From the NCBI RefSeq assembly GCF_014650755.1, contig NZ_BMVO01000006.1:124001-188000 (forward strand): a stretch of DNA of 64,000 nt, written 5' to 3'. Of this stretch, positions 34,956 to 43,425 are shown piece after piece; within the stretch, counting starts at the first letter, position 1; every line of letters starts with the position of its first letter. Under the pieces are notes generated by a model. It made no database searches. It was not told where the DNA came from and saw only the letters and a list, made by a program, of their open reading frames with translations. The DNA is from Streptomyces chryseus (lineage in GTDB: Bacteria > Actinomycetota > Actinomycetes > Streptomycetales > Streptomycetaceae). The translations under genes and the position numbers were made by a program.

Positions 34956-37061
34956 ATGACGCACGCACACAGCCCCCTCGGCACACCCGCCGTCCGCGCG
35001 GAGGCCCGCGCCAAGGTCACCGGCGCCGCACGCTACGGGGCGGAGCACACCCCGCCTGGCTGCGCCTACGCCGTACCCGTGCCGGCGACCGTCGCACGCG
35101 GGCGGGTGACCGCCGTCCACGACGACGAGGTGCTGGCCCTGCCGGGCGTGCACGCCGTGCTCAGCCACGAGAACGCGCCCCGGCTGAAGGAGCCGGACGA
35201 CCCGATCCTCGCGGTCCTCCAGAACGACCGGGTGCCGCACCGCGGCTGGTACGTCGCCCTGGTGGTCGCCGACACGCCGGAGAACGCCGCGGCGGCGGCC
35301 GAGGCGCTGCGCGTCGAGTACGCGGCCGAGGAGCACGACGTCACGCTGACCACCGGCCATCCGGGTCTCTACACGCCGGAGGAGGCGAACAGCGGCGTCC
35401 CGGCCGTCCGGGAACGCGGCGACTTCGACACGGCCTGTCCGGCGGCCGCCGTGCGCGTCGACGCGACGTACACCATGAGCGCGCAGCACAACCACCCGAT
35501 GGAGCCGCACGCCTCGACCGCCCGGTGGGACGACGGCCGGCTGACCGTGTACGACTCCAGCCAGGGGTCCACCAAGGTGCGCGACGCGCTGGCGCAGGTC
35601 TTCGCTCTGGAGAAGCGGCAGATCACCGTCGTCTCCGAGCATGTCGGCGGCGGGTTCGGCTCCAAGGGCACGCCCCGCCCGCAGGTGGTGCTGGCCGCCA
35701 TGGCCGCGCGGCACACCGGGCGCCCCGTCAAGCTGGCGCTCCCCCGCCGCCAGCTCGCGGCGGTGGTGGGCCACCGCGCGCCGACCGTGCAGCGGGTGCG
35801 GCTGGGGGCCGGCGCGGACGGCGTGATCACCGCGCTCGCGCACGAGGTCGTCACGCAGACCTCGACGGTCAAGGAGTTCGTGGAGCAGGCCGCCGTACCG
35901 GCCCGGGTCATGTACACCTCGCCGCACAGCCGCACCGGTCACCGGGTCGTCGCGCTGGACGTGCCGTCCCCGTCGTGGATGCGTGCTCCGGGCGAGGCGT
36001 CCGGCATGTACGCCCTGGAGTCGGCGATGGACGAACTCGCCGTGGCCGCCGGGATCGACCCGGTGGAACTGCGCCTGCGCAACGAACCGGAGACCGAGCC
36101 CGACAGCGGCAGCCCGTTCAGCAGCCGTCACCTGGCCGAGTGCCTGCGGGAGGGAGCGCGGCGCTTCGGCTGGGAGGAGCGCGACCCGCGGCCCGGCGTC
36201 CGCCGCGACGGCGACCTGCTGCTCGGCACCGGGGTCGCGGCGGCCACCTACCCCGTGCTGGTCAGCCCGTCCGCCGCCACCGCGCACGCCGCCCCCGACG
36301 GCACGTACCTCGTCCGGGTCAACGCCACCGACATCGGCACCGGGGCCCGTACGGTGCTGGCGCAGATCGCCGCCGACGTGCTGGACGCGCCCCTGGAGTC
36401 GGTGCGCGTCGAGATCGGCAGCAGCGACCTGCCGGTGGCGCCGCTCGCGGGCGGCTCGTCGGGCACGGCGTCGTGGGGCTGGGCGGTGCACAAGGCGTGC
36501 GCGCTCCTGGCGGAGCGGCTGCGGGAGAGCCCGGGCGGCGTACCGGCCGGGGGGATCACCGCGACGGCGGACACCGAGCGGGAGCTGGCGGAGGATCCGC
36601 CGTACGCGCGGCACGCGTTCGGCGCCCACTTCGCGGAGGTCCAGGCCGACACGGTGACGGGCGAGGTCCGTGTACGCCGCCTCCTGGGCGTGTACGCCGC
36701 GGGGCGCGTCCTCAACCCGCGTACGGCGCGCTCCCAGTTCATCGGCGGGATGACGATGGGCATCGGCATGGCGCTGACGGAGCACAGCACGATGGACCCC
36801 GCGTTCGGGGACTTCGCGGAGCACGATCTGGCGTCGTACCACGTGCCCGCGTGCGCGGACGTGCGGTCGATCGAGGCGCACTGGGTCGACGAGGACGATC
36901 CGCACCTCAACCCGATGGGCAGCAAGGGCATCGGCGAGATCGGCATCGTCGGCACGGCGGCGGCCATCGCCAACGCCGTCCACCACGCGACGGGAGCGCG
37001 GTTGCGGGACCTGCCGCTGACGCCCGACAAGGTGCTGCCGCACGTCGGTCCGGCGCGCTGA
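34956..37061 (+). CDS. Molybdenum hydroxylase, molybdopterin-binding catalytic subunit
   Basis: The 701-aa protein has the features of YagR/PaoC-type subunits: RAEARAKVTGAARYGAEH at the start, HNHPMEPHAS, VSEHVGGGFGSKG at the Moco site, WMRAPGEASGMYALESAMDE, and the C-terminal catalytic Glu in GSKGIGEIGIVG. It probably oxidises aldehydes or N-heterocycles. It completes a three-gene operon (2Fe-2S, FAD, Mo) and begins 17 nt after the FAD gene. No PaoD/XdhC-like maturation gene is adjacent, so cofactor insertion must be supplied elsewhere. Confidence 0.92.
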   Translation: MTHAHSPLGTPAVRAEARAKVTGAARYGAEHTPPGCAYAVPVPATVARGRVTAVHDDEVLALPGVHAVLSHENAPRLKEPDDPILAVLQNDRVPHRGWYVALVVADTPENAAAAAEALRVEYAAEEHDVTLTTGHPGLYTPEEANSGVPAVRERGDFDTACPAAAVRVDATYTMSAQHNHPMEPHASTARWDDGRLTVYDSSQGSTKVRDALAQVFALEKRQITVVSEHVGGGFGSKGTPRPQVVLAAMAARHTGRPVKLALPRRQLAAVVGHRAPTVQRVRLGAGADGVITALAHEVVTQTSTVKEFVEQAAVPARVMYTSPHSRTGHRVVALDVPSPSWMRAPGEASGMYALESAMDELAVAAGIDPVELRLRNEPETEPDSGSPFSSRHLAECLREGARRFGWEERDPRPGVRRDGDLLLGTGVAAATYPVLVSPSAATAHAAPDGTYLVRVNATDIGTGARTVLAQIAADVLDAPLESVRVEIGSSDLPVAPLAGGSSGTASWGWAVHKACALLAERLRESPGGVPAGGITATADTERELAEDPPYARHAFGAHFAEVQADTVTGEVRVRRLLGVYAAGRVLNPRTARSQFIGGMTMGIGMALTEHSTMDPAFGDFAEHDLASYHVPACADVRSIEAHWVDEDDPHLNPMGSKGIGEIGIVGTAAAIANAVHHATGARLRDLPLTPDKVLPHVGPAR

Positions 37062-37064
37062 AGG

Positions 37065-37100
37065 GGCCGCCCGGCGGCACCCGGCGCGGTCCGGGCGGCC
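37065..37100 (+). terminator. Hairpin after the molybdenum hydroxylase operon
   Basis: GGCCGCCCGG (37065-37074) pairs with CCGGGCGGCC (37091-37100) over a 16-nt loop, starting 3 nt after the stop. Confidence 0.5.
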
Positions 37101-37203
37101 GTGTCGTGTGCGAGGCATGAGCGGCACGCGCCGGGGCACAAGGCTGTCAGCGGCGCAGCCACCGGACCGTGTGTGACGCGCCGTCGAGCGGCAGGAGAAG
37201 AAC

Positions 37204-37380
37204 ATGCTGGCAATCGCGGCGGCGGTGGTCTTCGTCATCGCCTTCATCATTCACGCGACCGAGACGTCGACGGAAACGATCTTCGGTCCGACGAGCCTCA
37301 TGCTCGTCGGGCTCGCCCTGCTGGCCCTGCACGTGGCGGGCCTGGGCGCCGGGTGGTCGGCCCGGGGCCGCCGGCGGTGA
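37204..37380 (+). CDS. Small two-helix membrane protein
   Basis: The 58-aa protein has two membrane helices: about 2-16 (LAIAAAVVFVIAFII) and 31-50 (SLMLVGLALLALHVAGLGAG), with a polar turn HATETSTETIFGPT between and a basic tail RGRRR. GGAGAAG lies 6-12 nt before the ATG. The frame has strong G/C third positions. Short proteins like this are frequent in Streptomyces; function is unknown. Confidence 0.7.
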   Translation: MLAIAAAVVFVIAFIIHATETSTETIFGPTSLMLVGLALLALHVAGLGAGWSARGRRR

Positions 37381-37441
37381 CGGGCCGAGGGCGCCACAGG
37401 CACCGAAAGGACGCCCGGAGCACAGGCAGTTGACGGGAACA

Positions 37442-37477
37442 GGCCCGGGGCGGGCCGCTGGAACCCCGCCCCGGGCC
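37442..37477. terminator. Strong hairpin between small membrane protein and GH1 remnant
   Basis: GGCCCGGGGCGGG (37442-37454) pairs with CCCGCCCCGGGCC (37465-37477) over a 10-nt loop. It sits downstream of both convergent genes and can serve both strands. Confidence 0.65.
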
Positions 37478-37488
37478 GCTCGCGTGCG

Positions 37489-38007
37489 TCAGGCCGCGCG
37501 GGCGCCGCGCGTGCGGTGCTCGGCGATGATCCCGGCGTAGTGGTGTCCGCTTCCCTTGATCGTGCGGCGCTGGGTCGCGTAGTCGACGTGGACCAGGCCG
37601 AAGCGCTTGTCGTAGCCGTACGCCCACTCGAAGTTGTCCAGCAGGGACCAGGCGTAGTAGCCGGCGAGCGGCGCGCCCCGCCGTACCGCGCGTGCGCAGG
37701 CGGCCAGGTGCTCCCGCAGGTACGCGGTGCGCTCGCGGTCGTCGATGGTGCCGTCGGCGAGCACCGTGTCCGGGTACGCGGACCCGTTCTCGGTCACGTA
37801 GAGCCTGCGTGCGCCGTACTCGTCGGTGAGGCGCATCAGCAGGGTCTCGATGCCCCCCGCGTCGACCTCCCAGTCCATGCCCGTGCGCGGCACGCCGGAC
37901 CGGCGGATCTGCCGCGCGAAGGGGTACGGGCCGTCCGGGTCGTCGGTCACCACGGCCGGGAAGTAGTAGTTCAGCCCCAGCCAGTCCAGCGGCTGCGCGA
38001 TGGTGGT
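37489..38007 (-). pseudogene. GH1 beta-glucosidase, C-terminal remnant
   Basis: About 172 residues match the last third of family GH1 beta-glucosidases: [16 protein letters not shown], then the catalytic nucleophile motif [12 protein letters not shown], then [35 protein letters not shown]. Intact enzymes are about 450-480 aa. The first two thirds, including the acid/base TxNEP motif, are missing. The open frame enters this segment from unrelated sequence near 38007, just after the LacI terminator. A deletion that removed the 5' part of the gene is the simplest explanation. The remnant has no promoter or ribosome site of its own. Confidence 0.8.
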
Positions 38008-38060
38008 GCGCCTGCCCTGACCCACCGGCCGCCGCACGGCCTGTCGGCCCCGCACCCCCT

Positions 38061-38100
38061 GCCCGGCTCCTCCCGCCCTCCCCGGCGGGAGGGGCCGGGC
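38061..38100 (-). terminator. Strong hairpin after the LacI gene
   Basis: A 17-bp stem (38061-38077 with 38084-38100) contains a single T/C position that can still pair as G-U, with a 6-nt loop. It begins 8 nt after the LacI stop on the minus strand. Confidence 0.7.
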
Positions 38101-38107
38101 GCTCGCG

Positions 38108-39148
38108 CTACGCCGACTCGCGGCGCACGAGCTCGGGTGCGAAGATCACCGACGTCGGCTCGGTCCGTTTCCCCTCGATGTGCTCCTGGAGGAGCCGCGC
38201 CATCGCCGCCGCCATCTCCTCCATCGGCTGGCGGACGGTGGTCAGCGGCGGGAGGCAGGCGAGCGCCGCGCTGGAGTCGTCGAAACCGACCACGGCCACG
38301 TCCTGCGGCACGCGCCGGCCGCTCGCGCGCAGCGCCTGGCAGACCCCCTGGGCCATCAGGTCGTTCGCCGCGAACACTCCGTCGGTGTCGGGGTGTTCGG
38401 CCAGCAGCCGCGTCATGGCCGAGGCCCCGCTGTCGAGGGTGAAGCCGCCCTCGGCGATCGGGACGTAGGGGTGGCCGTGGCGCGCCATCGTGTCCTGGAA
38501 CCCGGAGAGGCGGTCCTGGGCCGCCGGCAGGTCCAGCGGGCCCGCGATCGTGGCGGCACGGCGGCAGCCGCGTGCCAGCAGGTGCTCGGCGGCCAGCCGC
38601 CCGCCCTCGCGGTGGTCCAGGTCGACGTACGTGACCGGAGCCGGACGGGCGGGACGCGCGAACAGCACACAGGGCAGGCTCTCGGCCGCCAGGAGGCCCG
38701 GCAGGGGGTCCTCGGCGTGCGTGGAGAAGACCAGAGCGCCGTCGGCGCTGCCCTGCCGCAGGTACGCGAGCACCTGCTGGCGGGCGTCCTCGGACTCGGC
38801 GAACATCAGCACCGGGTGCATCGAGCGCGGGCGCAGGAAGCCGACGACGCCGCTGACCACGCGGCCGAAGAACGGGTCGGCGAGCGCCCGCGCGGCGAAC
38901 TCGTTCTGCTCGCCGCCGGTGTCGTCGCCCGCGCCGGAGACGACCAGGGCGACGGTCCCGGCGCGCCGGGTCACCAGGGACCGGGCTGCGCGGTTCGGGG
39001 TGTAACCGCTGCGCGCGATGGCCTCCCGTACCGTCTCCCGGATGGCGGGGTCCACGTTGCGGATGCCGTTGACGACGCGGGAGACGGTCGCCCGGGAGAC
39101 GCCCGCCTCCCGCGCCACGTCCTCGAGGGTGGGCGCCTTTCTGGTCAT
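38108..39148 (-). CDS. LacI-family transcriptional regulator of beta-glucoside use
   Basis: The 346-aa protein has an N-terminal [23 protein letters not shown] and hinge [20 protein letters not shown], followed by a periplasmic-binding-like sensor domain with [17 protein letters not shown] and the C-terminal [20 protein letters not shown] typical of LacI/GalR. It lies between a GH1 remnant and a GH3 beta-glucosidase, so it probably responds to a beta-gluco-oligosaccharide. A LacI-type half-palindrome at 39181-39193 upstream suggests autoregulation. Confidence 0.92.
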   Translation of the reverse strand: MTRKAPTLEDVAREAGVSRATVSRVVNGIRNVDPAIRETVREAIARSGYTPNRAARSLVTRRAGTVALVVSGAGDDTGGEQNEFAARALADPFFGRVVSGVVGFLRPRSMHPVLMFAESEDARQQVLAYLRQGSADGALVFSTHAEDPLPGLLAAESLPCVLFARPARPAPVTYVDLDHREGGRLAAEHLLARGCRRAATIAGPLDLPAAQDRLSGFQDTMARHGHPYVPIAEGGFTLDSGASAMTRLLAEHPDTDGVFAANDLMAQGVCQALRASGRRVPQDVAVVGFDDSSAALACLPPLTTVRQPMEEMAAAMARLLQEHIEGKRTEPTSVIFAPELVRRESA

Positions 39149-39180
39149 GTCCGCACCCTACCGGCCGTACGGCGCGGCGC

Positions 39181-39193
39181 GGGAGCGCTCTCC
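39181..39193. promoter_or_regulatory. LacI-type operator upstream of the lacI-family gene
   Basis: GGGAGCGCTCTCC has a perfect 8-bp palindromic core GAGCGCTC and resembles the CebR box. It lies 33 nt upstream of the regulator start and 18 nt downstream of the GH3 stop (minus strand). Confidence 0.6.
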
Positions 39194-39210
39194 GGGACCG
39201 GACGGCGAGG

Positions 39211-41655
39211 TCAGGGGCGTGCGACGGGGGGCTCTGCGGTGTCGAGCGTCGCGGACAGCGGCAGTTCTCCGGCGGACGGTCCCACGAGCACCTGGTACGC
39301 GCCGGGCTCCACGCGCCAGCCGCCGTCGGCGACGGACCAGTGCCGCAGCGCCCGCGCCGCCACGGTGATGTGCGCGGTCGCCGCCTCGCCGGGGCCGGTG
39401 TCGACGGCGGCGTACCCGGCGAACCAGCGGTGGGGGCGCTCCACGGCCGAGTCCGGCTTCGCGAGGTACACCTGGACGACCTCCCTGCCGCGTCTGGGGC
39501 CCGTGTTGCGCACCCGGGCGCGGACCGTGAAGGAGCCGTCGGGCGCCGGCCCGTCGACGGCCGCCGCCTCGTACGCCCAGGTGGTCCAACCGAGTCCGTG
39601 CCCGAACCAGTAGGCGGGCCGGCGCCCCGCGCGCAGCCAGGCCCGGTGACCGATGTGGAGGCCCTCGGCGTAGTCAAGGGCGCCGCCCTCGGGGCGGGTC
39701 CCGGTGACCGGTACGTCGTCGAGAGCCGCGCCCCACGTGGTCGGCAGCCGCCCGCCGGGCTCGGCGGCGCCGCACAGGACGTCCGCGATGCCGGCGCCCG
39801 CCTCCTGGCCGGGGAACCAGGCCAGGAGCACCGCCGCGGCCGCGTCGCGCCACGGCATCTCGACCGGGCCGCCGGCGTTGACCACGACCACCGTGCGGGC
39901 GTTGGCCCGGGTGACCGCCCGCACCAACGCGTCCTGCGCGCCGGGCAGACCCAGGCCGGTGCGGTCCTGCCCCTCGGACTCGCCGTCCCGCGCGGTGGCG
40001 ACGAACACGACGGCCGTGTCGGCGGCGCGGGCCGCGTCGGCCGCCTCCCTGATCGCCGCGGCGGGGTCGGGGGCGGGCGGCCCGCCGGCCAGGAGGGTGG
40101 CGCGGCCGGTGCCCGGCGCGAGTTCGCGCCGGGCGACCACGCGCACCGCGCGCCCGGCCTCCAGCCGCAGGCCGCCGTACTGGCACGGGGGGCTGACGTG
40201 GACTGCGGCCGGGTCGTCCGTCGCGCGGGGGAACACGCCGTCGACGAGGACCCGGTCGTCGACGGTCAGGCTCATGCGCCCGAACCCGCCGACGCCGAAG
40301 GTCCATGCGCCCCCCGCGTCCGGCGTCAGGACCGCGCTGATCTCCACGGTGCGGGCGCCGGGCGGCGTGGGGGGCTCCAACTGCCGCCCCGAGAGGCCCT
40401 GTCCGGCGTACAGCTCGCGGCCCCGCGCGTCCAGCGTGCGCACCAGCACCCCGGGCAGCCCGCCGCGGGGGTCGCGGCACCCGTCGGTCCCCAGCGGCGG
40501 CGGCAGTCGCTCGACGGCGGGACCCGGGGCGTGGACGACGCGGGCCCGCCCGGCGAGGGCTTCGCGGATGCCGTCGAGCGGCGTCGTAACGCCCTGCGGG
40601 AAGACCCCGGCGCTGCCGCCCCCCTGGGTCCTCGGCCGGGTGGCCGGCGCCCCGATCACCGCGACCGTGCCGGCCGTCCCGGGGTCCAGCGGCAGTACAC
40701 CGTCGTTGCGCAGCAGGACCGCGCTCGCGGCGACGGTGCGCCGCAGCAGCCGCCGTACGTCGCCGGGGCCCGGCGGCGACGCGGGCGGCGCGGCGGGCCC
40801 GCCCAGGGCCCCGACGCGGCCGGCCAGCCGCAGCAGGCGCCTGACCTTGTCGTCCACGGTCTCGACCGGGACGAGGCCCGCGTCGACCGCCGTGACCAGT
40901 GCGTCACCCCAGGCGCCGCCGGGCCCGGGCATGACCAGGTCGAGGCCGGACAGGGCGGACGCCGTGGTGCCGCGGACCGCGCCCCAGTCGGAGACGACGA
41001 CGCCGTCGAAGCCCCACTCCCCCTTGAGCGGCTCGGTGAGGAGCGCGTTCTCCGTCATGGTGGCGCCGTTGACGCCGTTGTACCCGGCCATGACCAGCCG
41101 GACGCCGGCGGCGACCGCGGCGGCGAAGGGCGCGAGGTAGACCTCGCGCAGGGCGCGTTCGCCGACGCGGACGTCCACGGTCAGCCGTTCGGTCTCCGCC
41201 TCGTTCGCGACGTAGTGCTTGGCCGTGGCGGCGATGCCGTGCGCCTGGATGCCCCGGATCAGCGCGGCCCCGGTGCGGCCGGTGAGTTCCGGGTCCTCGG
41301 AGAAGCACTCGAAGTGGCGGCCGCCCAGGGGCGAGCGGTGGAGGTTGAGGGTGGGAGCGAGTACGACGTCCACCCCCTTGCGCCGGGCCTCGGCCGCCAG
41401 CAGGCCGCCCAGCCGCTCGACCAGACCCTCGTCCCACAGCGCGCCGAGCGCCGACGCGCAGGGCAGCAGCGCGGAGGTGTCCCGCTCGTCCCATGCCTCG
41501 CCGCGTACGCCGGCGGGTCCGTCGGAGAGCACCATCGGCGCGAGGCCGGCCGCCGGTTCGGCGTGGGTGCGACAGGTCGTCGCCCCGGTCAGCATGCGCA
41601 CCTTCTCCCCGAGGGAGAGTTTGCCGAGCAGCCGGTCGAGTTCTTCTTCCGTCAT
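39211..41655 (-). CDS. GH3 beta-glucosidase with PA14 insertion
   Basis: The protein is 814 aa from the ATG at 41655 (GGGGAGG upstream). The N-terminal TIM barrel carries LSDGPAGVRG, KHYVANEAETERLTVD and the catalytic Asp in GVVVSDWGAVRGTT. The alpha/beta sandwich domain follows, interrupted at about 410-545 by a PA14-like domain (VEISAVLTPDAGGAWTFGVG, LRLEAGRAVRVVARREL). A C-terminal fibronectin-III-like domain contains GREVVQVYLAKPDS. No signal peptide is seen, so it probably acts on imported oligosaccharides in the cytoplasm. A LacI operator lies just upstream. Confidence 0.92.
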   Translation of the reverse strand: MTEEELDRLLGKLSLGEKVRMLTGATTCRTHAEPAAGLAPMVLSDGPAGVRGEAWDERDTSALLPCASALGALWDEGLVERLGGLLAAEARRKGVDVVLAPTLNLHRSPLGGRHFECFSEDPELTGRTGAALIRGIQAHGIAATAKHYVANEAETERLTVDVRVGERALREVYLAPFAAAVAAGVRLVMAGYNGVNGATMTENALLTEPLKGEWGFDGVVVSDWGAVRGTTASALSGLDLVMPGPGGAWGDALVTAVDAGLVPVETVDDKVRRLLRLAGRVGALGGPAAPPASPPGPGDVRRLLRRTVAASAVLLRNDGVLPLDPGTAGTVAVIGAPATRPRTQGGGSAGVFPQGVTTPLDGIREALAGRARVVHAPGPAVERLPPPLGTDGCRDPRGGLPGVLVRTLDARGRELYAGQGLSGRQLEPPTPPGARTVEISAVLTPDAGGAWTFGVGGFGRMSLTVDDRVLVDGVFPRATDDPAAVHVSPPCQYGGLRLEAGRAVRVVARRELAPGTGRATLLAGGPPAPDPAAAIREAADAARAADTAVVFVATARDGESEGQDRTGLGLPGAQDALVRAVTRANARTVVVVNAGGPVEMPWRDAAAAVLLAWFPGQEAGAGIADVLCGAAEPGGRLPTTWGAALDDVPVTGTRPEGGALDYAEGLHIGHRAWLRAGRRPAYWFGHGLGWTTWAYEAAAVDGPAPDGSFTVRARVRNTGPRRGREVVQVYLAKPDSAVERPHRWFAGYAAVDTGPGEAATAHITVAARALRHWSVADGGWRVEPGAYQVLVGPSAGELPLSATLDTAEPPVARP

Positions 41656-41684
41656 GGGTCCGCCTCCCCCGCGCCCGCCACCTT

Positions 41685-41698
41685 GGAGAGCGCTCTCC
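41685..41698. promoter_or_regulatory. LacI-type operator upstream of the GH3 gene
   Basis: GGAGAGCGCTCTCC is a perfect 14-bp palindrome 29 nt upstream of the GH3 start codon. Its core GAGCGCTC is shared with the site upstream of the LacI gene, so both units probably respond to that regulator. Confidence 0.75.
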
Positions 41699-41969
41699 GA
41701 GAGAATGGCCAAGCCGGGACGGAACTGTCAACGGATCACCGGCCCGTTTGCCGCGGCGGCGCCGGGGGACGCGCCGGAGGAACGGACTCCGTCACCTCTG
41801 CTGGGGTTTCTCCTGGGCACACCGCCGAACGATCCCGTCCCGCCGAACCCGACCCCCGCGCCCGGCCCCGGTCCGCAGCCGGGTCCCGCACCAGGTCCCG
41901 TCACCTGAGCGGCGCGACGGGCGGGGTTGAGGCAAGTTCGGGCAACGGAAGCGCAGGGCCGCCGGCCGG
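41699..41969. other. Gene-poor stretch between GH3 and CBS genes
   Basis: This holds the GH3 promoter region and no well-supported gene. A plus-strand frame from ATG 41705 to 41908 would encode 67 aa ending in a Pro-Gly-rich tail (NPTPAPGPGPQPGPAPGPV). It has lower G/C third positions than neighbouring genes and no properly spaced ribosome site, so it is left unannotated as a CDS. Confidence 0.4.
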
Positions 41970-42389
41970 TCACGTGTTGGGCGCGGCGGCGCTCACGTCT
42001 CCGAGCGCGGACGTGGGATCGCGCTCGATGGCCAGATCGCCCAGGGACACGATGCCCACGGCGGTGGAGCCCTCGACCACGGGCAGCCGGCGCAGCGCGT
42101 TCTCCCGCATCAGCCGGATGGCGTCGTCGACCTCGTCGCCGGGCGCGACGGTGACGAGATCGGTGCTGCAGACGTCCCGGACCGTGGTCTCCCCCGGGGC
42201 CTTCCCCTCGGCGAGCACCCGCACCACGAGGTCCCGGTCGGTGACCAGGCCGCGCAGCTCGTCGCCCTCCGCGACCAGGACCACGCCGATGTTCTCCTCG
42301 CGCATCCGGTGCGCGACCTCGCTCACCGCCGTGAGCACGCCCACGGTGGCCGGGGCGCTCGTCATGATCTCGCGAACCTGCTGACCCAT
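41970..42389 (-). CDS. CBS-domain pair protein
   Basis: The 139-aa protein consists of two CBS motifs: VREIMTSAPATVGVLTAVSE with GLVTDRDLVVRVL, and VRDVCSTDLVTVAPGDEVDD with RRLPVVEGSTAVGIVSLGDL. The Bateman module probably binds adenosine nucleotides as an energy or redox sensor. GGAGG precedes the ATG at 42389. A sigma-B-like promoter candidate lies upstream at 42443-42467. No effector domain is attached, so the partner is unknown. Confidence 0.88.
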   Translation of the reverse strand: MGQQVREIMTSAPATVGVLTAVSEVAHRMREENIGVVLVAEGDELRGLVTDRDLVVRVLAEGKAPGETTVRDVCSTDLVTVAPGDEVDDAIRLMRENALRRLPVVEGSTAVGIVSLGDLAIERDPTSALGDVSAAAPNT

Positions 42390-42442
42390 CGGGTCCTCCA
42401 CTGAACGGGCGGCGCCAGCCGCGGCCCCCACTGTACGAGCGG

Positions 42443-42467
42443 GTACCCACGCACTGTCCGCCCAAGC
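42443..42467 (-). promoter_or_regulatory. Sigma-B-like promoter upstream of the CBS gene
   Basis: On the minus strand GCTTG (42467-42463), a 14-nt spacer and GGGTAC (42448-42443) match the Streptomyces sigma-B consensus GNNTN-N14-16-GGGTAY. The site is about 55 nt upstream of the ATG, leaving a normal leader with its ribosome site. Confidence 0.5.
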
Positions 42468-42543
42468 GCCGGGCGGCTCGGTGCCTCCCGGGGAACCCCC
42501 GGCCTTCTTCCCGGGTTGCGCGGTGTCATCCAGCCGCGGGAGT

Positions 42544-43356
42544 TCAGGGACGGCGCCAGGAGTCGTCGTCCAGGTGGGAGCCCGCCATGGGCCCCATCCG
42601 CAGCATGCCGCCGTCCACCTGCCACGAGGCGCCCGTGACGTAGGAGGCGTCCGGGCTCGCGAGGAAGGCGATGACGGCGGCGACCTCCCGTGCGTCGCCG
42701 GGCCGCCCCAGGGGTACGCCGCGGCGTACCTCCGCGCGTACATCCGTGTCCTCCTGGCCGGTCATCGGCGTGGCGATCTCGCCGGGGGCGACGGCGTTGA
42801 CGGTGATGCCGTGCTCGGCGAGCTCCAGGGCCATCACCTGCGTCAGCACGCCGAGGCCGCCCTTGGCCGCGCAGTACGGCGCGGCGCCGACGCGGGGCGC
42901 GCTCTCGTGGACCGAGGTGACGTTGACGATCCTGCCGCCGCCGCCCTGCCGGATCATGCGGCGGGCCGCCCGCTGGGCGCACAGGAAGGGGCCGATCATG
43001 TCCACGTCGACGACATGGCGGACGGTAGCGAGGTCGATGTCGAGGAACGGTGTGGCGGTGCCCGTCCCCGCGTTGTTGACCAGGACGTCGATGCGGCCCA
43101 GTTCCTCCGCCAGCCGGTCGACCGCGTCGGCGGCGTCCGGCAGCGCGGTGAGGTCCATGGCCGCGACGGCCGCGCGGCGCCCGTGCCCGCGCACCTCCCG
43201 GGCGGTCTCCTCCGCGCCCCGGCGGTCGGTGTGGAAGGTGATGCCGACGTCCATGCCCCGTACGGCGAGGGCGACGGCCGTGGCACGCCCGATCCCGGAG
43301 TCCGCGCCGGTGACGACGGCGACCGGCGCTGCTGCCGCGTTCCCGGCGCTGGACAT
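42544..43356 (-). CDS. Short-chain dehydrogenase/reductase (classical SDR)
   Basis: The 270-aa protein has a coenzyme motif VVTGADSGIGRATAVAL (TGxxxGxG), NNAG at about residue 95, catalytic Ser in NVTSVHES and YCAAKGG (YxxxK). PGEIATPMTG and the C-terminal GASWQVDGGML follow the 3-oxoacyl reductase/glucose-dehydrogenase-like pattern. AGGAGG precedes the ATG at 43356. The substrate is unknown. A second SDR gene lies 69 nt upstream on the same strand, so the two are probably co-transcribed. Confidence 0.88.
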   Translation of the reverse strand: MSSAGNAAAAPVAVVTGADSGIGRATAVALAVRGMDVGITFHTDRRGAEETAREVRGHGRRAAVAAMDLTALPDAADAVDRLAEELGRIDVLVNNAGTGTATPFLDIDLATVRHVVDVDMIGPFLCAQRAARRMIRQGGGGRIVNVTSVHESAPRVGAAPYCAAKGGLGVLTQVMALELAEHGITVNAVAPGEIATPMTGQEDTDVRAEVRRGVPLGRPGDAREVAAVIAFLASPDASYVTGASWQVDGGMLRMGPMAGSHLDDDSWRRP

Positions 43357-43425
43357 GTGCGGAACCTCCTGGTGTGGGGAGCGGCCTGGGATCAGACCGT
43401 CGGGGGGACGGGAAGCGAGGGCGGA

